A stretch of DNA of 64,000 nucleotides from Acytostelium subglobosum LB1. Its lineage: Eukaryota; Evosea; Eumycetozoa; Acytosteliales; Acytosteliaceae. Made by a program: the position numbers and the translations under genes. The notes beneath the pieces are model-generated. The model was given only the letters and a program-made list of their open reading frames with translations. It searched no databases and was not told the DNA's origin. The DNA lies in contig NW_012236509.1 in NCBI RefSeq assembly GCF_000787575.1, forward strand, positions 64,001-128,000. Direction: 5' to 3'. Shown here one piece after another: positions 13,556 to 24,732 of this stretch. Each line of letters opens with the position of its first letter. The first letter of the stretch is position 1.

Positions 13556-16500
13556 ATGGATACATTATCAGATATATTAATTAAAGAGATATGTAAAGAT
13601 CTCAATCCTATTGATACTATTCGTGCAGGACTCACTTGCAAGAAATGGTTCAATGTTGTCTATTCATTCACTCAGCATCCTCATTATGATAAACATCCCA
13701 ATCAATCATTTTATCAAAAGTACCAATATAGATACAGAACAACGTATCCAGAGCAGCACAGCGTCACATGGAACTGCCCCTATCCATTCATACCAACATC
13801 AACACTTACATACGGCGGTGGCGGCGGTCATCACCACGGTGCAGACAACTGGTGGTGGCAACAAAACATTATCAACAACCTACTGAACCATGGCTCGGAA
13901 ATGTCATCGGACGACGACGAGTCGTCGTACGGCCCCCATGGACACCTCTGTGAGTGTGGACACTATCACCATGACTTTGACGACACGGACGACAGCTACT
14001 ATGGGAACGATGACGACTCTGACGACAGCGACGCCAGTGTCAGTGGCGAGATCAGCAAGACGCTACCATCAGTACAGAAACAATTACAGGATATGTTCAG
14101 GTCGATGACAGAGAGGGCGCAGAACATAAAGGAGGTTGACTCTGATGATGATGATGACAACTACTCATCCGAGGACTATGAGGGCGATTACAGCGACTCT
14201 GATGACGATCAACTGCCAAGAAACAGAGTAGCTGAAAAAGAGCTGCTTTCAAAGATCCAGGCCTTTGTGTCCACCTTCAAGGAGCCAGCCAAAAAGACTG
14301 CTGCCACAACAAGCAAGCCAGCCGCCCCACTAATCAACAACCTTCCCTCTTTGAACCCTATCCTTCCGTCGTCGGTGCCAGTGGGCCTTCCTCCTCTCAT
14401 ACCTGCGACTGCTCCTTCCCCAGTGGTACCTGCGACCAACCCAGCCATGCCATTTGGTAACATCCCTTCACTTCTCAAACCAGCCGCAACTGTACCAACG
14501 GCTAGCATCCCTCCACTCATCCCAGTGAGCAGCCCTCCTCCTTTATTTGCCCCGGCCGACATCCCTCCATTGATACCTGTGAGCAGCCCTCCTCCTTTGG
14601 TTGCCGCGGCCGCCAATATACCACCACTAATCCCTGTTGCCAGTGTCCCATCGGCCTCTGTCAGCAAACCCTCTCCAGCTCCTGCTGTTCCTTTTGGCGA
14701 CATACCTCCCTTGATGCCCGTCACTACCCCTCCTTTTGTACCCGTAGCAAGCACCACTGTATCCACTAGCAGCCCTCCAACTTTGGCCACCCCATCCAGT
14801 ATCCCTCCATTGATCCATGCGAACCCTCCTCCATTGGTTGCTAGCATCCCTCCATTGATCCCTGCGAGCCCTCCTCCCTTAGTTGCCGCGTCCAGTATCC
14901 CTCCACTCATCCCTGTAAGCAGCCCTCCTCCTTTGGTTCCCGCGGCTAGCATCCCTCCACTCATCCCAGTGAGCAGCCCTCCCCCTTTGATTGCCGAAAC
15001 TAGCATCCCCCCATTGATCCCTGTGAGCAGCCCTCCTCCTTTGGTCTCTGCGTCCAGTATCCCTCCATTGATCCCTGCGAGCAGCCCTCCTCCATTAGTT
15101 AAAAGAGGCCAGCATTCCTCCACTTGTCCCAGCCAGCGCTCCAACTTCCTCAGTCAGCAAACCTTCACCAACAGTTCCACTTGACGACATGCCTCAATTG
15201 GTGCCCGTTTCAACTCCTCCATTCAAACCCGTAGCCAAGCACCCCCGTGTCCAGTAGCAGCCCACCTCCCCGGGTGCCAGTAGTGAACAAACCCTCCCCA
15301 GCTGTGCCCCTAGACCTGCCTGACTTAGTCCCTGCTGTGCCATCCACCAACATCCCTCCCTTGATACCTGGATCCAGTCTTCCTCCAGTGTTGTTGCCCA
15401 TCGCCAACAACACATCAGCACCAGCTATTGCCTCAGTGCCGATCAGCAAACCCTCTCCAGCTGTACCCCTTGACCTGCCTGAATTAGTCCCTGCCTCCAC
15501 TCCTCCATTCGTTCCCGTGTCCACATCGACCACCTCAACTGCCCCTCCTACACAACCAGCAGCTGTTAGCACACCTCCATCAGTTCCCACTAGTAACAAC
15601 TCCCCAACTGTTGCAGCCACGACATCAAAGAAGGACATGTTCTACTCCAAGCTACCAAGGACTCGATATCATTTCACAAGCATGGAATCGATCAAGGATG
15701 CAGGTGGTATACCTTCAAGGACGACAACACTGACATTCAGCCACAAGTTCAAGAGGGCACTGTTCAAGAACACACTACCTCAGTCCCTCACGGCGCTCAC
15801 ACTGAGCGATGGCTTCGTCGGTCAACTCAGGGCTGGAACGTTGCCATCATCTCTGATCACACTCACCTTTGGTCGCAACTACAATCAGAGGATCGGACCC
15901 GGCGTGCTGGGTAACTCACTCTTGCGTCTGGAGTTTGGCTGGAAGTTCAATCAAGAGTTCCAGCCCGGTGTGCTACCTGCCTCACTCACCGAACTCATAC
16001 TATGTAGCTGCTTTGCACAACTTATTGGAGGTGGTCGTCTTCCATCCGGTCTACTGTCACTGACATTTGGTCCGCAAGGTTCATTCACAGACAAGCCAGT
16101 CACCAAGGACACGCTGCCCAAATCACTCACCCGACTGATCCTAGGCAATCAGCCCAACATTCTCACGGATCCGTCTGTGCTGCCAAAGTCAATCACAGAG
16201 TTGGGCACCAGGCATGTGTACAAGACTACCGATCTTACATTGCTCAAGACACTTACCATTGAGTCAGGGGAGGAGAAGCCATTACGTTTGGAAAAGATAC
16301 CGGAGACGGTCACGGCACTCAGTCTCTCGTTCAGGAATCATGAGATACCCATGTCGCCTACATTCCTGCCACAAACGCTCACATCGTTGTACCTGCAAGA
16401 GGGTTGGGTGACAAAGACTTTGAAGGACCTCCCCAACTCAGTTATTAAGCTGTCAATCAGTGGCTATCGTCAGATCACCTTTGATGGATTGCCCGAGTCG

Positions 16501-17007
16501 CTCGAGTCGATGATGATCTCAGTGCATGGAATGTACAACTTCACCAAGCCAATCCCATTGACGCTCACCAGTTTGAAAGTCAACACCTCGTTCGACCTCC
16601 AAAGAACCCTCAACAAGCTTCCACCAAAGCTCGAGAACCTGTCCATCCCCAAGTGGCCCAAGTCCCTCGCGTCGTCTGTGTGTCACCTCACTGTGCAGTG
16701 TCGTACGGTGGGCACGAACCTGCCTCCCATCCCACTGGACAACCAGCTGTCCTCACTGACAGTGGTCACAGACACGTGTGGCAATGTGTTTGATCGCTAC
16801 AGATCTCTGTCAAGAATGGTTCCCAACGTCAGTGTCTATCATCTGGAGCACAGTGTATATAGAGGCGTACCAGGACGAACATCAATTGGCAAGATCGACG
16901 ATGGACGTATCGTAATCATCACACAACTACCAGGCGATGCCAATGTCGTCTCGTTCAGTTCATTTTCCAACTACAACAACAACACTGAATCACTTTACAA
17001 GGTCTGA
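13556..17007 (+). CDS. F-box/FNIP-repeat protein with Pro-rich region (frame interrupted)
   Basis: ATG at 13556 begins an F-box-like segment (LSDILIKEICKDLNPIDTIR, then LTCKKWFNVVY). Gly/His-rich and acidic Asp/Ser runs follow, then a long Pro-rich repeat region with units like SIPPLIPVSSPPPLV (about 14500-15110), then FNIP repeats (about 15720-16500: LPQSLTALTLSDGF; LPSSLITLTFGRNYNQ; LPASLTEL). FNIP proteins are a large dictyostelid family, often F-box linked and probably ubiquitin-ligase adaptors. The frame breaks twice by one extra base: near 15101-15110, and near 15232 where GCCAAGC stands against GCAAGC in a homologous unit upstream. Each of the three frames reads on as the same repeat, so either two assembly errors or very recent decay. 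There is no intron signal at either place. Confidence 0.75.
14500..15110 (+). repeat. Pro-rich tandem coding repeat
   Basis: Degenerate repeats of about 45-48 nt coding SIPPLIPVSSPPPLVxAA. They lie inside the FNIP gene and create a long antisense open frame that is only a shadow. Confidence 0.85.
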
Positions 17008-17976
17008 TCGGATGGATGTACAAAGATATATTTATATAAACACAATACAACCTTATACTTTACACACATTCAATGTCTGTCTTGTCTTTGCCTTGGTTTG
17101 GACACTATCTTTCCAAACTCTCTAGACAATGTCGAATGTAACTCAAACTTGTCAAGGTTAGGGAGATTATTAGTTTGACGCCCATCACTTCGTCGACCCT
17201 TTGCAGATTGTGATCACGACGATCAGGCAACAACAAAAGGGGGTACACTTCGGATGCACTGATCAATATCGCGGATGGCCCAAACGTCAAACCTTCAAAA
17301 ATCGTGTCAATCATTGCAATGGGTCGAGGGGTGATGAACCAAAGCAGATTGAACCGTGATGCGTATGGTTTGGAAGCGAGCAGACTAGCCCTAAGGGCTA
17401 TCAAGTCTCTATCGGTGGCCCGATACCAAACGAGACAAACCTCTGGCAGATATGTGATTGAGGGGAGGTCATTTCATTCAAACACTGCTATGAGTCTCGC
17501 GAAACAATCTGGGAAAAGGTGTCTTTGATTGAATTGACAGGCCCAATCACAGGAACACCCTAACACCCACACACTCACATTGATTCATTCAATCCAGTAC
17601 TCTATGTCTGACCCTAACAAACAAACTACCAATCAGGTGATCTGATCATGGAATTATATTATAATTAATTACTTAATTACATCATCTCATTCAAACACCA
17701 TACACTCACCTCTTTACTTTCCCTCTCTCCCTCACACCTCCAACGCTTAGGAGGATGGCGACGTTTGCCCTGTGATCTCTCTGGTACATAAAATGGTCAT
17801 GACCAATGGTTTATTCATTATTATTAATACTATTATCTCTGTAACACTATAACTTATCACTATGTATGTACATTCGTCAGATAATATAACAAACGATCAT
17901 CACGCGCACACACTAACTGATTGATTCGCCCACCTAATCACACACTCTCACACACCCCACAGACTACCAATCAAAC
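17008..17976. other. intergenic region, 17.13-17.53 kb unexplained
   Basis: Nearly 1 kb between the FNIP gene and the amine oxidase gene. The outer parts are AT-rich or CAC/CTC-rich promoter-like sequence. The segment at about 17130-17530 has near 50% GC, open frames of 74-99 codons on both strands without recognisable features, and perfect short palindromes such as AGCCCTAAGGGCT at about 17387. It may be a structured non-coding RNA or gene debris. Confidence 0.35.
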
Positions 17977-19800
17977 ATGAAGTTCATGCTGCTTTGTGCT
18001 GTTTTGGCAGTGATTGCTGTGGCGATGGCAGCAGACTCAGCACCATCTGCCCGTGATTACTTGGCCGCTTCTCTCTTGCAAGAGAATGCCGCTCCACCTG
18101 TCACCAACTCATCTAGACCTCGCAGACCAATCACCGTTGGTATCATCGGTGCCGGTATGGCGGGACTCTACGCCGGAATGATCTTCAAGGAGTTGGGCAT
18201 CGACTTTGAGATCATGGAAGCCTCCAACCGTGTTGGTGGCCGTGTCATGACTCACCACTTCACCGACAGCGACTACGACTACGTCGACCTGGGCGCCATG
18301 CGTTTCCCAAGGACCCCCGTCATGGACCGTGTCGTAGGCTCCCAGAGCTGGTCTCTCATCAACAAGCTTCGCGCATTCGGCCATCCCGTCTCCACCAAGC
18401 CATACTACCTCAACGTCAAGAACAACCCAGTCTACTACAACGGTATCCACATCTACTCTGAGGACGGACTTGCCAACGACCCACTTCACTTTGGTGACAA
18501 GTACAACGGAGGCAACGGCACCGGTGTTCCCGACTGTTACGCAGCCAAGACTCCAGCATACTGGGTTGGCAAGGCCATCGGCAAGTTCATTGGTGCCATG
18601 ATGAGCAACTTTGACCAAGGCTACCAGATGTTGCTCCAAAACGACTGTCACTCTGTCCGCCACTACATGGCCAACATCCTCAAGGATGCGGAGTGCCAGA
18701 TTAACGGCACCGTCGGAGGCTACCCCCAAGCACACATTACCTACGTCGAGAACATGTTGGTCGGTGCCGGTTGGTTCGACTTCAAGTCCATCACCGAGGC
18801 CGTGCTCAACTTTATCGACTTCACCGCCGCCGAGTACTTCCACATTGAGGGAGGCACGCACTCATTCCCAGAGGCCATCATGGAGGTCATTGGCCACCGC
18901 GCCGTCCAGGCCCGCAAGAGAGTCACCAAGATCGCCCCAGGCACACCCAAGCCATCGGGTCGTCCAACCGTCCAACTCGAGATTAAGGGTGAGCGTCGCC
19001 CACGTCAGTATGACCACGTCATCAACACTGCCGCCCTCGGTATGTTGGAGCGCATGGACACCAAGCAATGCCGTCTTTCCCTTATCAAGAGAGAGGCCAT
19101 CCGCGCACTGCACTATGAGAGCTCGCTCAAGATTGCTATGAGCTTCAGGACTCGTTGGTGGGAGGACCCCATCATCATGAAGGGCCGCCCAATCTACGGA
19201 GGCTCGTCATCCACAGATCTGCCAATCCGCTCTGTCAACTACCCATCGTATGGTATCAACGCTACCTACTCGTATGCCAACGGTCTGCTCGTCGGCTACA
19301 CCTCAGGTCAAGAGGCTGTCCGTCTGGGATCGCTCGTCGACGACGAGAAGCAGTTGGAGGCACTCTTGCTCCAGAACCTCGCCGAGTTGCATCAGGTCGA
19401 TGTCGACTTCCTCGAGAGCCAACTTATCACCTGGAAGCTCTGGGACTGGTCCGACTACCAGTACCAGACCGGTTCATTCGCCGGATTCTCTGCCTGCCAG
19501 TTCTCCATGTACTTTGCCGAGATGACCAAGTCCGAGCTCAACGGCACACTCCACTTTGCCGGTGAGGCCACCAGTGTTCACCACGCATGGATCCTCGGAG
19601 CACTCAACTCTGCCTACCGTACCGTCGATCAGGTACTGTACACCGAGGGATGGAACGATCTCCGTCAGAAGCTCAGAAACAGCTGGGGCACCGTCAACGA
19701 GTGGCAGAGTGAGGGACTCCCACCCTTCACTCCAAACACAATGAGCAACCCATCTGCTCTCCAAAGCAGTGCACCAGTGATCGATATCAACACTGTTTAA
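17977..19800 (+). CDS. secreted flavin amine oxidase / L-amino-acid oxidase-like
   Basis: Single exon, 607 aa. Signal peptide at residues 1-18 (MKFMLLCAVLAVIAVAMA). The FAD-binding dinucleotide fold begins at about residue 52 (VGIIGAGMAGLYAG), followed by EASNRVGGRV; the C-terminal flavin motif is LHFAGEATSVHHAWILGA. The DLGAMRFPRTP segment resembles fungal and bacterial L-amino-acid oxidases. The expected reaction is oxidative deamination of amino acids or amines to an oxo-product, ammonia and hydrogen peroxide, outside the cell or in a vesicle. Codon third positions are strongly C/G, far above its neighbours, and there is no intron. High expression could explain this, and so could horizontal transfer. 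Substrate cannot be told from sequence. Confidence 0.88.
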   Translation: MKFMLLCAVLAVIAVAMAADSAPSARDYLAASLLQENAAPPVTNSSRPRRPITVGIIGAGMAGLYAGMIFKELGIDFEIMEASNRVGGRVMTHHFTDSDYDYVDLGAMRFPRTPVMDRVVGSQSWSLINKLRAFGHPVSTKPYYLNVKNNPVYYNGIHIYSEDGLANDPLHFGDKYNGGNGTGVPDCYAAKTPAYWVGKAIGKFIGAMMSNFDQGYQMLLQNDCHSVRHYMANILKDAECQINGTVGGYPQAHITYVENMLVGAGWFDFKSITEAVLNFIDFTAAEYFHIEGGTHSFPEAIMEVIGHRAVQARKRVTKIAPGTPKPSGRPTVQLEIKGERRPRQYDHVINTAALGMLERMDTKQCRLSLIKREAIRALHYESSLKIAMSFRTRWWEDPIIMKGRPIYGGSSSTDLPIRSVNYPSYGINATYSYANGLLVGYTSGQEAVRLGSLVDDEKQLEALLLQNLAELHQVDVDFLESQLITWKLWDWSDYQYQTGSFAGFSACQFSMYFAEMTKSELNGTLHFAGEATSVHHAWILGALNSAYRTVDQVLYTEGWNDLRQKLRNSWGTVNEWQSEGLPPFTPNTMSNPSALQSSAPVIDINTV

Positions 19801-20210
19801 GTCGACTCAGTCATTCACCTTTATCATCATTAAATTAACCATTTGATGTTGATGTTCTAAACTACAATCTATCTATCTATTGTTATTATTTGTATAAGCT
19901 TATATGACATGATACGTGGTCGTTGATGCTGCTGTGTTTGTTAGAACCCATTCAGGTTTGTCATTCGTAGACTCCAACCCCCAACTTGTCAAACAGATGC
20001 ATCTTGTTCCATGGGTGGTGACCCCACCAATCAAACTTCGTCATGTCACAGTGACATTCATTCATTCATTAATTCATTTAATAATTACATAACTTATATT
20101 ACTTATAATATTATAACACTATTAGTATTAGTACTACAAATATATATATATAACATTACAGACGACTGACTGACTGACTGACACAGGTGTTGTCAACAAC
20201 AACAACAAAG
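19801..20210. other. intergenic spacer
   Basis: AT-rich spacer between the oxidase and the second mannosidase. It contains an ATTC/ATTAATTC run at about 20060-20080, a TATATATATA tract near 20143 and GACT repeats at about 20161-20180 just before the next gene. No gene seen. Confidence 0.55.
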
Positions 20211-22178
20211 ATGGCAGCCAATCATGCAAACTTGATAAGGATCATATTGTTCTTTATCGGTATAACATTGCTTATAGGTATCTACTCTTTGAACTCTAGT
20301 GAGCTGAGAGCTCAACATGCTCAAAAGCCAAAGGGTAATTGGGATAATGTATTTGTATGTATCATAGTGATATCATGTTGTTATTGTCTACGCTGACATT
20401 CAACATTGTGCAGAAGAAGGATATAGATACTTATAAGAATGATAAGGATAAAAAGAATCAAAAGGATATCGATCAGAACTTAAACAACAACAATGATGAT
20501 CAATCAGTCAAAGGCGCACAAACAGAGAATTCAGAGAAGGATCATGAGAGTATTATGACTGAACGTTTGGAGAAGGCCTATTATAACAATCTGGAGGAGA
20601 ATAAGAAGCGTGCAGAGGCTGTTAGACAGGGCATGAAACATGCATGGGATAGCTATGTAAAGTACGCCTGGGGCAATGATGAGCTGAAGCCATCATCACG
20701 TACCAGCAGACATTGGTTCTTCATGGGTCTCACAATCGTTGACTCCCTCGACACACTCTATTTGATGGATCTCAAGGAAGAGTATAAGAAGGGTAGAGAT
20801 TGGGTTGCCAATCAACAGAACCATCACAAACAGACTGTATGTGGTCACTCTAGACGTCACTCAATCATTCAATCACAAACTCACTCATTCATTCAATCAA
20901 TCAATCAATCATTCAGAACGAATACATATCAGTATTTGAATCATTCATTCGTTTGGTTGGAGGATACCTAACAATGTATGAGTTGACTGGACAGAAGGAT
21001 AAGATGTACTTGGAAAAGGCCAAGGATATTGGTGACATCCTACTCGATGCATGGGACACTCCAGGCATGGCATTCCCAAAGCCTCATCTCAATGTATTCA
21101 AGTGAGTTACCAATCAATCAATCGCGATCACTCATAAATGATCTAACAACAATCACACTGTAGACGCGAAACATCCACACATCCAGATAAGCCACATTGT
21201 CTGATCTTGGCAGACGTTGGAACAACATTCTTGGAGTATACACACTTGTCAAAGGTCACTGGTAACCCAATTTATGCTGAAAAGGCCGAGAAGATTAGGG
21301 AGGCAATGGACTCGATCCCAAAGAAGAGGGAGGGTCTCTACTCCATCTGGCTAAAGGATGACGCCTCTGGCTTCTGTACAGATGAGTACTCTGCAGGTGC
21401 CATGGCCGACTCCTTCTACGAGTATCTCGTCAAGATGTGGATATACACTGGCAAACAGAATGAGGACTATCGCCGAATGTACTTGGAGTCTGCCAATGGC
21501 ATCCTTGACAACCTATACTTTGTATCAAAGCGTGGTGAAGCCTACATCACTCAGTTGAACTATGTATGTTACATCACTCACCATTTGAATGATTGATTGA
21601 TTGATTGGATGACTGACACTTTGTTACTGTAGGGCAATCCATCACATAATATGGAGCATTTGATGTGCTTTGCAGGTGGAATGTTTGGTCTTGGCGCAGC
21701 ATCAAAAATCACTAGGAATGAGGCAGAGAATGAGAGACATTGGAACGCCGCGATTGAGCTCACAAAGACATGTGTGATGACATACTTGAACACTCAGTCT
21801 GGCATTGGACCAGAGGTCACTCATTTCAGTGACGACGGACGTATGACACCACAGCTCTCTCATTACATCCTCCGTCCAGAGGTGGTCGAGTCTGTGTTTG
21901 TGATGTACCGTCTGACGGGCGATCCAATCTATCAAGAGTGGGGCTGGACCATCTTTGAGGCCATCGAGAAGCATTGTCGCATCGAGTCTGGTTATGCCGG
22001 ACTGCAAGATGTCAACAACCCAGGTCGTGGCAATGACGATCTGCAACAGAGTTTCTTCATGGCAGAGACACTCAAGTATCTCTACCTCTTGTTTGCCGAC
22101 CCATCCATCGTCCCATTGGACAAGTACGTGTTCAACACTGAGGCGCATCCAATTCCCGTTACCAAAATAAGATCATAA
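20211..22178 (+). CDS. class I alpha-1,2-mannosidase (GH47), copy 2
   Basis: Five exons: 20211-20354, 20414-20836, 20917-21101, 21164-21563, 21633-22178; 565 aa. Signal-anchor helix at about residues 9-25, then a Lys/Asp/Asn-rich stem and the GH47 domain: [97 protein letters not shown]. It is a Golgi/ER-type N-glycan trimming mannosidase. Four intron positions match copy 1 at 9091, showing common origin. It lacks the last intron of copy 1. Intron 2 carries TCAA arrays before the acceptor. The ATG at 20211 gives a compact signal anchor. Confidence 0.93.
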
Positions 22179-22559
22179 CAACATGACCATCACCAACGGG
22201 AGGCCATGAATGGCCAACTGTCATTTAATACATTAATTTATCGTCATAGACATCGATGTGGATTTATCACTTATTTGAATAGGTCATTCTAGAATGATGA
22301 TGATGTAGGTCCCGCACTTTTGGCGACTCTTCGATTGGGGTAGTTCCTGCCACACAAGGACGTCATCTTCAATTCGAAGGATATTTTATGTGGAATCCTT
22401 GACTATCCAGTCTTTACGACCCACCTTACAACTATTGTTGTAATAATATCTCTTTCACTCTCTCTCTCTTTGTTGATCGTCAATCAGTCAAACAGTCAAT
22501 CAATGTATCATTCAATCAGTACTTATCCATTCTACAGTCAGACACATACATAACAAGTC
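22179..22559. other. intergenic spacer with possible structured RNA
   Basis: The segment at about 22305-22435 has higher GC and several small stems (TCTTC-AATTC-GAAGG region; AAGGAT with ATCCTT around an A/T loop). It ends with CCTTACAACTATTG. Upstream and downstream are AT- or TC-rich. This could be a small non-coding RNA, but no known class is met. Confidence 0.25.
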
Positions 22560-24257
22560 ATGAAGGTAACCACAAGCATCATCTTAGTGATATCACTCCT
22601 ATGTTTGATTGAGCATGTCAAATCAGACACTCCATCATTCAAAGTTGACTATCATCCAACTGTCACTCTTGTTAAACAATTGTAACTATCTATCTATCTT
22701 TATGTCATCATTACCAACTTATTGACCAATAACAACATACATATAGTAACCAGAGTTCATTGTATGAGGTAGCATCATTTGGTTATCAAATACCATTCTA
22801 TGTTGCTAATATGACAGGTAGTCATTATGAGATGGGCTATGCATATGGTACATTCTTTGCAGAGGCAATACTAGAGGTGTACAATAATCTAATGTATTCA
22901 ATCCTTCCAAATACCGAGGATATCGATGCAATGGAGTTGTTCATCGATTGGCAGTACCAAGACTTCCTCTCCAAACAAATGCCCAAAGACTTTGTCGATG
23001 AGATGCAAGGTGTTGTCGATGGCGCCACATCCGTCGGTATGCCAGACCTTGGTCCCATCCTCCATCGTGCTATTACCCTTGCCAACTTCCCAGGTGATAT
23101 CGAGGCCAACATCGAATACCTTCTCATGAAGTATGTACCATTGTTTATTGTTTGATTGAATGATTGATTCACTAACACAACATAATAGCGAGGCCGAATC
23201 AATGATCACATATATGATGAGGAATGATAGGAAACTATCAATGGAGCAGTTGACAAAATTGGTCCAGTCTGTAAAGAACTCAAAGTTCAGTGGACTACAA
23301 TGCTCTCACTTTAGTGTCTGGGGAAACAGAACTGTCAATGGCGATATGTTCAATGGAAGGAATCTGGACTGGTTCGCTGGCACTGGAATATCTCAACACA
23401 AGGTGCTCGCTGTGTATCATCCAACTGATGGTTACTCACACCTTAGTGTTAGCTTTGCAGGATTGGTTGGTGGAATGACTGGCATCAGTTCAAATGGTAT
23501 CTTCACGGCAGAGTCAGACAGTGACTCCAAGTTGGTGACATTCGAGGGCTTTGCATGGGCAATGCGTATTAGATGGGTAATGGAGCATGCTCAGAATATT
23601 GATGAGGCACTTCAGTTGTGGCGTTCAACAAACAACACAATGGGAATGAATCATATGTTGTCATCGGCATTCGAGTCGTTGAGCAATCCGCATCCAGCAT
23701 ACGCATTGGAGACAATGCAGGGATACACAGCCTTCTTCCCAGACAACGATCCAAACGAGATCTTCTACTATGCCAACAGCAACCCACCCATCCAAATGGG
23801 CTATCCCATCCCACAGGCAGTGTGGCGCACCAATCACGGCTATGATGCCACCATCAGGAAGGAGCAGACCTTTGTACAATCACCTGATGGAGACTCAATG
23901 GTTCGCTACATGTTGTTCCACGACAACTTTGTACACTTTGAGTCGACTGGTGCCAATGCCATCGATGAGCTCATTGCAGTCAATATCACATCTATCACTG
24001 GTGACAAGAACAACACAGACTTTTACAGCTGTGAGGAGGCTTGGAACGGAGGCAATGTCATCTCAGCCACCTTCCATTCCCAGAACAACACCATGTTTGT
24101 TGCCTACGAGGAGGGTACCGGTATGAATCGTCTATGTGCATGCTGTAACGTATACGTCCATATCGACCTCTCCCTTTGGTTTGGCAGTGCCTCAGCTGTA
24201 CCAGAGCCAAACATCCACTCTTCTTCATCCTCGAGATCAAACAATAGATCTTATTAA
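22560..24257 (+). CDS. C45 / acid-ceramidase-like Ntn hydrolase
   Basis: Three exons: 22560-22681, 22747-23130, 23189-24257; 524 aa. Signal peptide at residues 1-21. The N-terminal part has MTGSHYEMGYAYG, like the GxxxG start of the acyl-CoA:6-aminopenicillanate acyltransferase / acid ceramidase-like family. The likely nucleophile is the Cys in GLQCSHFSVWG, followed by NGRNLDWFAGTG, a family hallmark, and ISSNGIFTAESDS. Relatives cleave amide bonds of lipids or peptides after self-processing at the Cys; D. discoideum has such dcd (ceramidase-like) proteins. Many N-glycosylation sites fit a lysosomal or secreted enzyme. The C-terminal SSSSSRSNNRSY tail is low complexity. Confidence 0.82.
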
Positions 24258-24732
24258 AGTGATTAATTGGGTTATCACTTCACCAAGGCTCCCATTACCC
24301 TGAATGACTGGTATCCTGCATGTTCCTGACTTCTTCTTGCCACGCACTAGGCACGCCTTGCCATATAGCTTCAACATTATTGTTGGGTTTGGTTCCCTAT
24401 CCAGGTCTTGAGGTTGTTCATCTCCGGTGTTGATATTGAGAGGACATTGGTTGGTGCTGGGTAGACATTGGAGAGGGAGAGGGTGATAGTGACGAAGGAT
24501 ATTGATATTGGGATGGTGAAGGGCTGTTGACTGAGCTGAAATAACTCTTAGTGCTGTTTGAATGAACCTGTTTACCAGTTTGAAGTTGTGTGAAGTCCCT
24601 ATTAGTCAATTGATTGACCTGAGATTCATTTCAAACACCTACTTACAAAGAGAGAACTGTATGTTTGTCAGTATATAAACTCTAATGCGAAGCTTAAGAT
24701 GGTCATTCAACAAACCATCCAGATATTAGATA
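24258..24732. other. intergenic spacer
   Basis: No supported gene. A short Ser/Pro/Gln-rich frame on the minus strand (24418-24609) reads like low-complexity sequence and has no partner exon. The last 60 bases hold the promoter of the next gene. Confidence 0.45.
24671..24679 (+). promoter_or_regulatory. TATA-like box
   Basis: GTATATAAA lies 54 bases before the ATG at 24733 in otherwise mixed sequence. Confidence 0.5.

Noticed and set aside
14209-15144. 311-codon minus-strand frame of Gly-Gly repeats
   Set aside because: It mirrors the Pro-rich plus-strand repeat (CCT/CCA codons read backwards) and has no start context, splice sites or family likeness.
17325-17420. C/D box snoRNA
   Set aside because: A GTGATGA-like C box is present but no CTGA box or terminal stem lies at suitable distance.
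22420-22435. Dictyostelium class I RNA motif
   Set aside because: CCTTACAACTA differs from the 11-nt motif, and no closing terminal stem or upstream element was found.
24418-24609. 63-codon Ser/Pro/Gln-rich minus-strand gene
   Set aside because: Low complexity, no splice partner, no promoter-like upstream sequence.
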